From Paenibacillaceae bacterium (GTDB lineage Bacteria; Bacillota; Bacilli; Paenibacillales; Paenibacillaceae), in assembly GCA_004134985.1 (NCBI GenBank), contig REGQ01000019.1, forward strand, positions 1-64,000: 64,000 nt of DNA, given 5' to 3'. The notes beneath the pieces were generated by a model. That model ran no database searches and was not told where the DNA came from. It saw only the letters and a program-made list of their open reading frames with translations. Below are positions 16,820 through 26,030 of this stretch, one piece after another. Made by a program: the position numbers and the translations under genes. Position 1 is the stretch's first letter; each line of letters opens with the position of its first letter.

Positions 16820-17578
16820 TTATACGGTTGTCACTGCAATATTCCGTTCCGCAAGCTGTGCTGCAATGCCCTGCTCAATGCGGCTATCGGTAATGAGCTC
16901 ACTGACAGACGACAGATTAGCTACCTGGGCGAAGGCGTTCACCCCGAATTTGCTGGCATCCGCAAGCAGTACGACATGATCCGCAATACTGATCATCCGT
17001 TCCTTGATCCGCGCCTGCAGTTCATTGGATTCACTAATGCCCCGTTCAAAGTGCACCCCTTTGCAAGAAAGAAATACTTTGTTCACATGGTAGGCTTCCA
17101 ATGAGCGTTCCGCAAGCGGACCCACATAAGACAGCGACCGCTGCGCCAGGATGCCGCCTGTCGAGATGACTTCAATCCGTTCTTTGCTGCTCAGCTCAAT
17201 TGCGACTTTGATCGAATTGGTCAGCACGGTGAGTGGAATATCGGGCATAATCGCAGCCATATACCACGCCGTTGTACTTGCATCAAGCAGGATACGGTCC
17301 TTGGGCTGAATTCGCTTGATTGCCTCTTCGGCAATCCGCCGCTTTTCTTCCGCATGGGTAATTTCCCTTTCAGCATAAGGAATCTCCGACTGCGGTTCCT
17401 TGACACTTACAGCGCCGCCATGTGACCGGCGCAGCCGCCCCTCCGCCTCCAGACGTCCCAGATCACGGCGGATCGTCTCCTCCGTGACCTCGCACAGCTC
17501 ACTTAGCTCCGTTACCCGTATGCTTCCTCTTTCATTCACCAACTGCACAATTTTCTCATAACGTTCCGCAACCAGCAT
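16820..17578 (-). CDS. DeoR family regulator of rhamnose operon
   Basis: A 252-residue sugar-pathway repressor. The N-terminal DeoR helix-turn-helix is RYEKIVQLVNERGSIRVTEL with TEETIRRDLGRLEAEG. The C-terminal sugar-phosphate sensor domain carries LLDASTTAWYMA and VFLSCKGVHFERGIS. It is the last gene of the rhamnose cluster, 52 bp after rhaB, so it probably senses a rhamnose or rhamnulose derivative and represses the promoter above the first gene near 22920-23040. Confidence 0.88.
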   Translation of the reverse strand: MLVAERYEKIVQLVNERGSIRVTELSELCEVTEETIRRDLGRLEAEGRLRRSHGGAVSVKEPQSEIPYAEREITHAEEKRRIAEEAIKRIQPKDRILLDASTTAWYMAAIMPDIPLTVLTNSIKVAIELSSKERIEVISTGGILAQRSLSYVGPLAERSLEAYHVNKVFLSCKGVHFERGISESNELQARIKERMISIADHVVLLADASKFGVNAFAQVANLSSVSELITDSRIEQGIAAQLAERNIAVTTV

Positions 17579-17630
17579 AGCTTACCTCATTTCAAGCAAT
17601 TTGCCGCCCTGCAAGGGCATATTCAATCGT

Positions 17631-19100
17631 TTATTTCAAACCGGTAATGTGCAGGAATCTGCTGTAAGCTTGTTCCCAATGCTCCCCTTGTTCCGGTTCA
17701 TAGACCGTCACTGGGAAGGAGTCGCGGATTGCTTGCCGCGCTGCCCAAATATCGGCCAGCTCCCCCTGTGCAATCCATTGAACGGCAAGGTTGCCTATGG
17801 CGCTCGCTTCCGCAGGCCCGGCCCAAACCGGTCGGCCGATCGCATTCGCCGACCATTCACACAGCAATGTGTTGTGAATGCCGCCGCCAACCATATGCAA
17901 TCCGCTAAACTGCTGATCCGAAAGACGTTCGGTCAATTCAAGCACATAACGATATTTTAACGCAAGACTTTCCAAAATGCATCTTACAATTGCGCCATCG
18001 TCCTGCGGCGGCGGCTGCCCGGTTCGCTCACAGTAGCTGCGAATTTGGGCAGGCATATCTCCCGGATGAAGAAACGCCGGATCATCAGGGTCGATGAAAG
18101 CTGCGAACGGCTCTGCCTGGCGAGCCAGATCTACCAGTTCAGGGAACGAATACGTTGTCCCTGTCCGCTCCCACTCGCGGCGGCTTTCCTGCAGCAGCCA
18201 CAGGCCCATGATGTTCTTGAGCAGCCGGAATGTGCCGCCTACGCCGCCTTCATTAGTGAAGTTCAGTTCGGATGCCAGCTCGTTGATTACCGGCTGATCC
18301 ACCTCCGTCCCCATCAGCGACCAGGTGCCGCAGCTCAGGTAGGCGAATGAACGCTCCACAGCCGGCACAGCGGCAACTGCCGAGCCCGTATCATGTTCGG
18401 CAACCGCATAGACCGGAATCGCGGCAATGCCGAGTTCTTCGCACAGCGATTCTCGCAGCTCGCCAACTTTCGTCCCAGGCTGTACAACGTTGCTGAACAA
18501 CGATGGGGCAACACCAATCGAATTCAGCAACTGTTCATCCCATTGCTTCGTTAACGGGTTGAACAGTTGAGTCGTCGTTGCGTTGGAAAACTCGCTGTAC
18601 ATCTCCCCGGTCAAGAAGTAACGCAATAAATCCGGAATCATCAGAAATTTCTCTGCCTGCGCCAGCAGCGGCGATTCCGCCTGCTTCAAAGCATACAATT
18701 GAAAAATCGAATTGAATTGTAAAAACTGGATGCCAGTGCGGGCGAAAATATCGGAGGCGGGCCGTTGTTCAAACAAACGTTCCATCGCCCCGTCCGTATG
18801 ACGGTCACGATAGTGGTATGGGTTGCCAAGCAGCTCGCCGTTTTTGTCCAATAAGCCAAAATCGACCGCCCATGAATCGATTGCGATGCTCTTCAGTTCT
18901 ATTCCCTGATGCTTGGCCTTCAGGAGCGACTGCTTCATCTCATGCAGCAGTCTCAGAATATCCCAGTGCAGACGGTCACCCGTCTGCACCGGATCATTCG
19001 GGAAACGATGCAGCTCTTCCAGCTCGATTTTGCCGTTTGACAAACGGCCCAAAATCGCTCTGCCGCTGCTTGCTCCCAAATCAAATGCGAGAATACTCAC
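17631..19100 (-). CDS. rhaB: Rhamnulokinase
   Basis: A 489-residue FGGY sugar kinase that phosphorylates L-rhamnulose to rhamnulose 1-phosphate. The N-terminal ATP-binding segment is FDLGASSGRAILGRL. SIAIDSWAVDFGLLD, YLSCGTWSLMG, and the C-terminal GGGIHNTLLCEWSANAIGRP with GPAEASAIGN are RhaB features. It lies 54 bp downstream of rhaI in the operon. Confidence 0.93.
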   Translation of the reverse strand: MSILAFDLGASSGRAILGRLSNGKIELEELHRFPNDPVQTGDRLHWDILRLLHEMKQSLLKAKHQGIELKSIAIDSWAVDFGLLDKNGELLGNPYHYRDRHTDGAMERLFEQRPASDIFARTGIQFLQFNSIFQLYALKQAESPLLAQAEKFLMIPDLLRYFLTGEMYSEFSNATTTQLFNPLTKQWDEQLLNSIGVAPSLFSNVVQPGTKVGELRESLCEELGIAAIPVYAVAEHDTGSAVAAVPAVERSFAYLSCGTWSLMGTEVDQPVINELASELNFTNEGGVGGTFRLLKNIMGLWLLQESRREWERTGTTYSFPELVDLARQAEPFAAFIDPDDPAFLHPGDMPAQIRSYCERTGQPPPQDDGAIVRCILESLALKYRYVLELTERLSDQQFSGLHMVGGGIHNTLLCEWSANAIGRPVWAGPAEASAIGNLAVQWIAQGELADIWAARQAIRDSFPVTVYEPEQGEHWEQAYSRFLHITGLK

Positions 19101-19154
19101 AAGGTCGCACCGCCTTTTAGAATTAGAATCTTACATGTTGGCCTCAATTGCAAC

Positions 19155-20438
19155 TCAGGATGGTACGACAGCGTTCTGCGCATCACGCTTCAACAGCACG
19201 TCTTGTTCATACGCCTTCACTTCAGCCAGCCATTGCTCGCGTACCGGTACGCCTTGCTGTGCGCAATAATAGTCCCAAATCGCCCCGAATGGATACGATT
19301 TGAACTCCTCGGTCAACGCAAGACGGGTCGTATAATCACCTGCCAACTCCGCCTGTTTCAATGTTTCCACCGGCTCTAGCATGGCGCGGAGCAGCGCTTT
19401 GATCGTATTGCGCGTGCCTATTACCCACGCCGCCACACGATTGATGCTGCCATCGAAGAAATCCAGCCCGATATGCGTCGTCCCCAGCAAATTGTGGCGA
19501 ACAAGCTCACGGCCGATTTCCAGCAATTCGTCATCCATGACAACGACATGGTCGCTGTCCCAACGCATCGGACGGCTTACGTGCAGCAGAATGCCATCGG
19601 TGAACAGCGCGAGCGAGGATAGCTTGTTGGAGATCACTTCGGTCGGATGGAAGTGGCCGGCATCGAGGCAGACAAGCTTGTTGTTTTTAATGCCATAGCC
19701 CATATAGAACTCATGCGATCCGACTACATACGCTTCTGAACCGAGGCCAAACAGCTTGCTTTCTACCGCATCCAGATGATGCTTCGGATCGAGCGGCTCG
19801 GCAAACACTTCATCAAGCGCATCCTTCAGACGTTGTCTTGGCGCCATCCGGTCAGCCGGAACATCCTTATAGCCGTCTGGCACCCAGACGTTCGTTACAC
19901 AGGTTTGGCCAAGCTGTTCGCCGAAATAAGCGCCGATTTTACGGGAAGCTTTGCAGTGGTCGATCCAGAACTGGCGAATGTCAGGGTCCGGATGGCTCAG
20001 CGTAAACCCGTCGCTGGACTTCTCGTGCGAGAAGCAGGTTGGATTGAAATCAAGTCCCAGACCTTGCTCCTTCGCCCAGTCTACCCAAGTTTGAAAATGT
20101 TTCGGCTCCAACTGGTCAAGATCAACTTTTTCATCCGTATCCGCATAAATCGCATGCAAATTTACTTTGTGCTTGCCGGGAATGAATGAGAACGCTCTCT
20201 CCATATCGGCGCGCAGTTCATCCGGTGTACGAGCAGCACCCGGGTAGTTTCCAGTTACCGAAATACCCCCGGACAGTTCCTGATCACGGAATAAAAACCC
20301 GCGAACATCGTCTCCTTGCCAGCAATGTACCGACACTTTAATGTCAGCCAGCTTCGCCAGCACCTGATCTACATCGATGCCATGATTGGCATAGAGTGCT
20401 TTTGCTTCCTCGTAACTTCTTTTGATCGCCTGTTCCAT
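19155..20438 (-). CDS. rhaI: L-rhamnose isomerase
   Basis: A 427-residue isomerase converting L-rhamnose to L-rhamnulose, the first step of catabolism. It is of the Bacillus/Pseudomonas-type family, with [35 protein letters not shown] and the metal-site segment [19 protein letters not shown] precedes the ATG. Located between the ASRT-like gene and rhaB. Confidence 0.9.
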   Translation of the reverse strand: MEQAIKRSYEEAKALYANHGIDVDQVLAKLADIKVSVHCWQGDDVRGFLFRDQELSGGISVTGNYPGAARTPDELRADMERAFSFIPGKHKVNLHAIYADTDEKVDLDQLEPKHFQTWVDWAKEQGLGLDFNPTCFSHEKSSDGFTLSHPDPDIRQFWIDHCKASRKIGAYFGEQLGQTCVTNVWVPDGYKDVPADRMAPRQRLKDALDEVFAEPLDPKHHLDAVESKLFGLGSEAYVVGSHEFYMGYGIKNNKLVCLDAGHFHPTEVISNKLSSLALFTDGILLHVSRPMRWDSDHVVVMDDELLEIGRELVRHNLLGTTHIGLDFFDGSINRVAAWVIGTRNTIKALLRAMLEPVETLKQAELAGDYTTRLALTEEFKSYPFGAIWDYYCAQQGVPVREQWLAEVKAYEQDVLLKRDAQNAVVPS

Positions 20439-20453
20439 GGAATAATTCCCTCC

Positions 20454-20831
20454 TTATTTTATAGCAAAACCAAGTGTCGTCATCAGTGCATTCTCCGCTT
20501 GTGTCGCATCAAGACGGCTGTATTGTACAATGATCGGAATATCGCTGACCACCTCAATGGCATAAGGAACACCGACCGGAATCGGCGTCCCCTCCTTCGA
20601 TAGCGTGCTGGTGCGAATATGTCTGGTGCGGCGTCCGGGTACGACAACAAGGATATCCTCAAGCGGATCGCGGTCTTCGAAAAAAATCGTGAATTTCAGC
20701 AGCGCTTCCTCATTCGATGTATTCAATACACAAACCGATTCATGGCTTTCATAGGCGCCCGGGGCGCTTGACGGCGGAATAAAACCATCGGGGATTAGCC
20801 AGTGTTTCTCACCTTTGCCTTTAGACATCAA
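20454..20831 (-). CDS. ASRT-family (sensory rhodopsin transducer-like) protein
   Basis: A 125-residue soluble beta-rich protein of the family named after the Anabaena sensory rhodopsin transducer: KHWLIPDGFIPPSSAPGAYESHESVCVLN (split at the turn), then FFEDRDPLEDI and a TRHIRT motif. No rhodopsin gene is nearby. The gene sits between rhaEW and rhaI with 16-bp and 15-bp gaps, so it is translated with the rhamnose enzymes; a carbohydrate-binding role is a reasonable guess. Confidence 0.8.
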   Translation of the reverse strand: MMSKGKGEKHWLIPDGFIPPSSAPGAYESHESVCVLNTSNEEALLKFTIFFEDRDPLEDILVVVPGRRTRHIRTSTLSKEGTPIPVGVPYAIEVVSDIPIIVQYSRLDATQAENALMTTLGFAIK

Positions 20832-20847
20832 TCACAAACCGCCCTTC

Positions 20848-22917
20848 TTATCTAGTGAATGCTGCCGGCACGCCGCCATCAATGGTCAACATGCAGCCTG
20901 TCGTTTTATCCGATTTGGAGGAGGCAAAGAAGGCGATGCCTTCCGCAATATCGCGCGGGAAAATGTTGACGAGCAGCGTCGTCCGTTTCCGGTAATACTC
21001 CTCCAGTTGGTCTGGCTCGATGCCATAGGCGGCAGCCCGCTCATTTCGCCAATTCGAGTTCCAGATCGCCGAACCTTGCAAAATCGCATCAGGCAAAATC
21101 GTGTTCACACGAATGCCGAACTCTCCGCCTTCCGCAGCGATACAGCGTGCCAAATGGGCTTCAAGCGCTTTGGCTGCGCTATAGGCTGAAGCATTTTTGC
21201 CTGCATAAATGGAATTCTTCGAACCGATGAATACCATGTTCCCGCCGACGCCCTGTACTTTCATCAGCTTGAACGCCTCGCGGGCAACGAGGAAATAGCC
21301 GGTGCCAAGCACATTAATATTGAGGTTCCATTCGCGAAGGGTCGTTTCGTCAAATGGGCTGGAAGTCGCAAGACCGGCATTGTTGACAATGATGTCCACC
21401 CCACCGAAGGCAAGTGCGGCATCTGCATAAGCTGCAGCCACCTGCTCTTCATTCGTAACATCCATTTTAACCGCAACCGCACGGTTTTCGCCAAACTTCG
21501 CGTTAATTTCGTCTGCAACATTTTGTGCGCCATCGAGATTCAAGTCTGCCAGCACAACATGAGCGCCTTCGGATACGAGACGACGGGCTGTTTCACTGCC
21601 GATGCCGCCTGCTCCACCGGTAATAAAGGCAATTTTGCGTGAAAACTCTGCTTCAGCCGGAGCCAATGTCAGTTTATAAAGTTCAAGCGGCCAATATTCC
21701 ACATTGTAAGATTCGTTTTCGCTCAGAGAGACGAAGCTGCCGAGCGCCGTTGCGCCGCGCATCACAGCGATCGCACGATGGTAAAGCGCTCCGCTCACTT
21801 TGGAGTTTGCCCAGCTCTTGCCTGTATTGATCATGCCTACGCCCGGAATAAGAATGACGCGCGGCGCGGCTTCGAACATAACATCGCCTTCATGATGATT
21901 GCGCTCAAAATACGCTTTGTACTGCTCTTTATATTCAGCGATGCCTTCCTGCAGCTTCGCTTTCAGCCCTTCAATATCATCAGCATTCGGTGTCCAGTCA
22001 ATAAACAGCGGCACCACTTTGGTATGAACGAGATGATCCGGGCAAGCTGCGCCAACCTGGGACAAGGATGGGGAAGCTTCGCCCCCGACGAATTGCAGCA
22101 CATCCGCTTCGTCATCAAAGGTCAAAATCATTTTCTTCGCATCGCTCACCGCGCCACGCACCGCTGGCATTACCTGAGCGGCGATGCTTCTGCGCACTTC
22201 AGCTGGCAGCGCTGCATGCTTCTGGCCGCCAAACTGCTTTTCTTCTATAATACGGGCTTCTATATAAGCTTCCGCTTCATTAATTATCTTGATCGTTTGC
22301 GCATAGCAGGCTTCAGATGTTTCCCCCCATGTGACCAAACCGTGCTTTTCCATTAATACGAGCTCGGCTTGCGGGTTGGCGAGTACGCCTTCGGCAATCA
22401 TTTTGGATAACGTGAATCCTGGACGAACATAAGGCACCCATACGAAGCGGTCGCCAAAAATTTCGCGGGCGATTTCCTTGCCGTTATCCGCACAACATAA
22501 AGCAATAATAGCATCCGGATGCGTATGATCTACATGCCTGAACGGCAGAAAAGCGTGCAGCAATGTTTCAATCGAAGCGCGGGGATGCTTCGCATCAATC
22601 ATGGAATAGCCAAGATATGCAACCATCTCTTCGTCAGACATTTCCGGACGCTCGAACAGCGGACGGATATCCTCCATCCGAAGTCCTGTGAAATTGCCCG
22701 CCTTCATCGAAGCCAGATCGGAGCCGCTGCCTTTAACATACATCACTTCAACATCGCGGCCTCGAAAATCCTTCACTGTCGTTTTGCTGGATGTGTTGCC
22801 GCCTCCCCAGTTGCAAACACGGCGATCAGCACCGATAATATTGGAACGGTATACGAGCTCCTCCAGCCCGTTTGTCGATAATGATGCCTTTGCATGATCC
22901 CATAAAGATTGTACCAT
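20848..22917 (-). CDS. rhaEW: Rhamnulose-1-phosphate aldolase/lactaldehyde dehydrogenase fusion
   Basis: A 689-residue two-domain enzyme. Residues 1-400 are a class II aldolase domain with zinc ligands in HVDHTHPDA and LMEKHGLVTWG. It cleaves rhamnulose 1-phosphate to glycerone phosphate and L-lactaldehyde. Residues 430-689 are a short-chain dehydrogenase with FITGGAGGIGSETARR, NNAGLATSS and catalytic YSAAKAL, which oxidises or reduces the lactaldehyde. First gene of the operon. Its upstream region is unusually rich in TTTGTTT/AAACAAA segments, likely the DeoR target. Confidence 0.92.
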   Translation of the reverse strand: MVQSLWDHAKASLSTNGLEELVYRSNIIGADRRVCNWGGGNTSSKTTVKDFRGRDVEVMYVKGSGSDLASMKAGNFTGLRMEDIRPLFERPEMSDEEMVAYLGYSMIDAKHPRASIETLLHAFLPFRHVDHTHPDAIIALCCADNGKEIAREIFGDRFVWVPYVRPGFTLSKMIAEGVLANPQAELVLMEKHGLVTWGETSEACYAQTIKIINEAEAYIEARIIEEKQFGGQKHAALPAEVRRSIAAQVMPAVRGAVSDAKKMILTFDDEADVLQFVGGEASPSLSQVGAACPDHLVHTKVVPLFIDWTPNADDIEGLKAKLQEGIAEYKEQYKAYFERNHHEGDVMFEAAPRVILIPGVGMINTGKSWANSKVSGALYHRAIAVMRGATALGSFVSLSENESYNVEYWPLELYKLTLAPAEAEFSRKIAFITGGAGGIGSETARRLVSEGAHVVLADLNLDGAQNVADEINAKFGENRAVAVKMDVTNEEQVAAAYADAALAFGGVDIIVNNAGLATSSPFDETTLREWNLNINVLGTGYFLVAREAFKLMKVQGVGGNMVFIGSKNSIYAGKNASAYSAAKALEAHLARCIAAEGGEFGIRVNTILPDAILQGSAIWNSNWRNERAAAYGIEPDQLEEYYRKRTTLLVNIFPRDIAEGIAFFASSKSDKTTGCMLTIDGGVPAAFTR

Positions 22918-22924
22918 TGATTTT

Positions 22925-23045
22925 CCTCCGTTTAGTGTTTATTTATGTTTGTTTTGATTTTATCATATTTGTTTATCTTTGAATATATTTATTTTCAAAC
23001 ACAAACAAAAATATAAAGCGTAAACATTTTCGTTTAAACAAAAAC
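22925..23045 (-). promoter_or_regulatory. Rhamnose operon promoter region with TTTGTTT repeats
   Basis: Just upstream of rhaEW there are several TTTGTTT or TATTTAT motifs and their inverse AAACAAA (for example ATGTTTGTTTTG near 22948, ATTTGTTTATC near 22969, and CAAACACAAACAAAAATA near 22997). Repeated T-rich half sites of this type are usual for DeoR-family repressors. The promoter boxes themselves could not be fixed. Confidence 0.5.
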
Positions 23046-23139
23046 TAGCGGATGGAATAGCATAACTGATATGCTCGTGCTTGTGATATGACACGTATTC
23101 CAAGCGCGATATAGCCGAATTTCGATAAGAAACCACAAA

Positions 23140-23163
23140 ACGCGCGCCGAAAGCGGCGCGCGT
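23140..23163 (-). terminator. Terminator of the esterase gene
   Basis: Perfect stem ACGCGCGCCG/CGGCGCGCGT with loop AAAG; on the minus strand it continues TTTTGTGGTTT. It lies 43 bp past the esterase stop codon and isolates that gene from the rhamnose operon. Confidence 0.8.
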
Positions 23164-23206
23164 TGCACAAGTGAGCATAGCATTGGGATGACGGGAGGTC
23201 GAGCGG

Positions 23207-23983
23207 TTAGTTTCTGCCCGCCTGCAAAGGAAGCCACTGGAGGACACGTTGAATTTTTAAATCCCAGTAATCCCAATTATGATTTCCCGGTTCTTCTTCA
23301 TAGGTCAAATCCAGGCCCGACTGAATACATAGGTCTCTAAAGTTTGTATTGTCTTCATAGAGGAAATCTTCCGTACCGCAGCATTGGAACAGTTTGGACT
23401 GTTCAGCAGGGTTCTGTTTTGCACGGTCAAGCAGTTGCAGCAAATCGTCATCGCCGCTTACTGTCAGGTCATTTCCAAAAATCGTTTGAAAATCCATCAG
23501 TCCGCGCTCGGACAGCAGCTTAACGTCCATGGCTCCTGACAAACTCGCCGCCGCCGCGAACCGTTCCGGCTGTCTGAGCGCCAGTTTGAATGCGCCATAT
23601 CCGCCCATCGATAGACCTGCCACGAAATTATCTTCCCTCGCCGAAGACAAATGGAACATGGATTGTGCGATGGCCGGCAGCTCTTCGCTAATAAAAGTCC
23701 AATATTTGCCGCCATAGGCCATATCCGTATAGAAACTCCGGTGCACCTGCGGCATAACAACCGCCAACCCGAGCGAAGCGACATATCTCTCGATCGAAGT
23801 TCTGCGCAGCCAGATCGTATGATCGTCAGACAAACCATGCAGCAAATATAATGTAGGGTGAAGCTCAGCACGCCGCTTTCCTTCCATGCCAATCTGTGTT
23901 TGCGTTTGCTGCGGCAAAATTACCGTCATTGATGTGCTCAAGCCCAATACATCCGAGAAAAAATTACAATTAATAAGTGCCAT
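23207..23983 (-). CDS. Esterase family protein (alpha/beta hydrolase)
   Basis: A 258-residue serine esterase of the esterase-D/feruloyl esterase group: [32 protein letters not shown], the nucleophile elbow [12 protein letters not shown], an acidic residue around [11 protein letters not shown], and the final His in GNHNWDYWD. No signal peptide. ATG 23983 ([10 protein letters not shown]) is preferred over the frame opening at 24022, because GGGAG lies just upstream. It may deacetylate sugars, in keeping with its place before the rhamnose genes, but it has its own terminator. Confidence 0.85.
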   Translation of the reverse strand: MALINCNFFSDVLGLSTSMTVILPQQTQTQIGMEGKRRAELHPTLYLLHGLSDDHTIWLRRTSIERYVASLGLAVVMPQVHRSFYTDMAYGGKYWTFISEELPAIAQSMFHLSSAREDNFVAGLSMGGYGAFKLALRQPERFAAAASLSGAMDVKLLSERGLMDFQTIFGNDLTVSGDDDLLQLLDRAKQNPAEQSKLFQCCGTEDFLYEDNTNFRDLCIQSGLDLTYEEEPGNHNWDYWDLKIQRVLQWLPLQAGRN

Positions 23984-24213
23984 TTGAGCGACGCTCCCTC
24001 TCTTGATACTTTTTATGTTCACTGGAATGTTAGACGCATTGCCAATTTTATCTTACCATAACGATTCTGATTGAGAAACGTATGTAACAAAATCTTATTA
24101 AACAATTCGCCGCGGCGTAGGTTAAGACTGAGAGACAGAAATTAGAAAACAAGGATTAGGGCAAATCAGCAGACAGGATTAGAGAAATAGTGATTGCGGA
24201 ACTTTGTCGCATA

Positions 24214-24339
24214 GCGGGTTCGCAGGGTTCTTCCAATCGCCATTGAAGCCAGATTCCATGATTATCGATTCCTATAGGTGGAAATCCGGCTTCAAAAAGC
24301 GACCACTTCGTTTTTCCAGAATCCCTGCGAACCTTCGCT
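24214..24339 (-). repeat. 125-bp hairpin repeat, copy B
   Basis: Inverted copy of the element at 2957-3081. Here the outer stem is cleaner: GGTTCGCAGGG (24218-24228) and CCCTGCGAACC (24323-24333) are exact complements. The inner stem is AAGCCAGATT/AAATCCGGCTT. It lies in a 602-bp gene-free interval between the esterase and the second glyoxalase-family gene. Confidence 0.75.
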
Positions 24340-24395
24340 CCATTTGCTCATACAATGCTAACGCTGACAGTGCTCAAATTTCATGCAGAAAAACG

Positions 24396-24421
24396 CAAAA
24401 AACACCGTCAGGTGTTTTTTT
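24396..24421. terminator. Intrinsic terminator
   Basis: AACACC-GTCA-GGTGTT flanked by an A run and seven T. It could act in both directions; on the minus strand it would stop transcripts of the glyoxalase-family gene at 24586-25047. Confidence 0.7.
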
Positions 24422-24585
24422 GTCGTGGTGAAGTCGCTTCCCCATCAATTGATTGATAATATCTAAAAGGCAATGTCTCTGCATTAAGAAAGTATTAGAC
24501 ATAACATCATAACTTTAATTAAGTTTTCTTTTCATGTTACCGAAGTTTCCTTAGGTTTGTGATCCTAACCAAAAATATTGAATGA

Positions 24586-25047
24586 TCAAGGCTGCCACAC
24601 TTCCAGCATATTTCCATCTGGATCATAAAACTGCAAGTTTGGTCCGCAAGTTTGTCGAATTTCTCCTTCTATCTTCACCCCGTTTTCCTTGAAACGCTCG
24701 TACATCTCTTGAATACGGGGAGTAATAAAGCAAAACACCGCTTGCTTAGTACCATTATCATACGTAAAACCATAGCTTCCAGCTGCTTGCTTCGCTGTTA
24801 TAAGAAACAATGCAGGTACTGTGCACCTTAGGCCGGCTTCTGAAAAGTTTCCGTTATGGTCGGGAAATCCTAAAATCGCTATTTCCATATCCGGCTTGAT
24901 CGGATTGTGATTTGTAGGTTGGCACCCCAAATTCTTTTGGTACCATTTAAGGGATTCGTAGACGTTGCTCACAGGTATGTAAATACAAGTTATCCCCGTT
25001 ATTTGTTCCAACTCTTTCTCAGGACTAACTTCATTATTGGCTTGCAT
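24586..25047 (-). CDS. VOC/glyoxalase family protein
   Basis: A 153-residue single-domain VOC protein: ITGITCIYIPVSNVYESLKW-YQKNLGC at the start and GPNLQFYDPDGNMLEVWQP at the end, the usual placement of the metal-binding Glu. TAAGGAGG precedes the ATG. Substrate not predictable; it is different in sequence from the protein at 2307-2762. Confidence 0.85.
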   Translation of the reverse strand: MQANNEVSPEKELEQITGITCIYIPVSNVYESLKWYQKNLGCQPTNHNPIKPDMEIAILGFPDHNGNFSEAGLRCTVPALFLITAKQAAGSYGFTYDNGTKQAVFCFITPRIQEMYERFKENGVKIEGEIRQTCGPNLQFYDPDGNMLEVWQP

Positions 25048-25332
25048 GTCCCAATCCTCCTTAAAAATGTGTTAAAAGCAAAACTGATTCAATCCAATTT
25101 ATCTCTCTTAATCTGTACCATAATACAAAAATAGCCATGTAGTAATAGGGTAATCCTAAATATTACATGGTATAACTGGCCTATCGACTAATTATGGTTA
25201 TAATCCTAATAGCCAGCCTGTGAGATAGTGAAGTCACAGATTAGCATAAATTTTGGGGAGCTTTTAAAGCAGATTTAACTTACCGTGAAATATAGCTTCA
25301 GTTCTTTCCCACACAAAGAAGCAACATTATTT

Positions 25333-25894
25333 GGCTCAAAACTGAAATTAGCGGTTGACGAATAATTCAACGAGCGTAGAACGAGGATAGAAATGGGAAA
25401 CATTATATTTCAGCATTAGCGGCGGCGGCAAACAGCCTTCTCCCTTTGTTAAGGTGCGTTCTGTTTCATGGGTATTCGTGAGGTTCTTGCGCTAACGCTT
25501 GCCACAGTGCTTAAATGGCCTTAAATGACCCTTTTGCAACTCTAACGCTTGTCACAGCGCTTATTCCCCCCATGGACGGTTAAAATCGGGCGATTTTCGA
25601 TAAATAAGGTGGCTCAGTTTCCTTACAATATTTATGGGGCTGAATTTACCTAAATAGGGCCGCTCATCAGCGTTAGAATGCCACACGAGAAGGTTAGGAT
25701 TCCAAGCGCATTCGTTGATGTCTCGGTTAGAATCACACGCGTGCAGTTAGCATTCCACTCGCATGCGCTGAGGTCGCGAATAGCATTCCACTCACCCGCG
25801 GTGCTTTCGCCGCACGGAGGCGGACGGTCCACCAGTTGCTCCCTTCCTTGCTTTGATCCCGAATACAGTCAACCACTGTTTTTTAGATTGAGCC
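25333..25894 (+). mobile_element. Miniature inverted-repeat transposon-like element, copy 1
   Basis: A 562-bp element without a coding region. It begins GGCTCAAAACTG and ends TTGAGCC (inverted ends GGCTCAA/TTGAGCC). It is flanked by a perfect 8-bp direct repeat, CATTATTT, at 25325-25332 and 25895-25902. A second copy with a different 8-bp duplication is at 45595-46152, and a fragment is at 269-356. The interior holds degenerate short repeats of the type GTTAG-ATTCCAC-CGC. Ends GGCTC and 8-bp duplications recall the ISL3 family, so mobilisation in trans by such a transposase is an inference. Confidence 0.85.
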
Positions 25895-26030
25895 CATTAT
25901 TTTTATGTCTAATTTTGAGAATATCTATCATTTCAATAAAATCTTTTCGTTATCTTTCGAAACCCTACCTGCTGATTATGTAACAAATCTGAAAGCTTCT
26001 AGGTGCAGTGGTTGTTGCACCGCATGTAAG

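Noticed and set aside
25678-25983. 101-codon open frame in miniature element 1
   Set aside because: It crosses the right end of the element and its target duplication; no ribosome-binding site, and the equivalent region of copy 2 is not read the same way.
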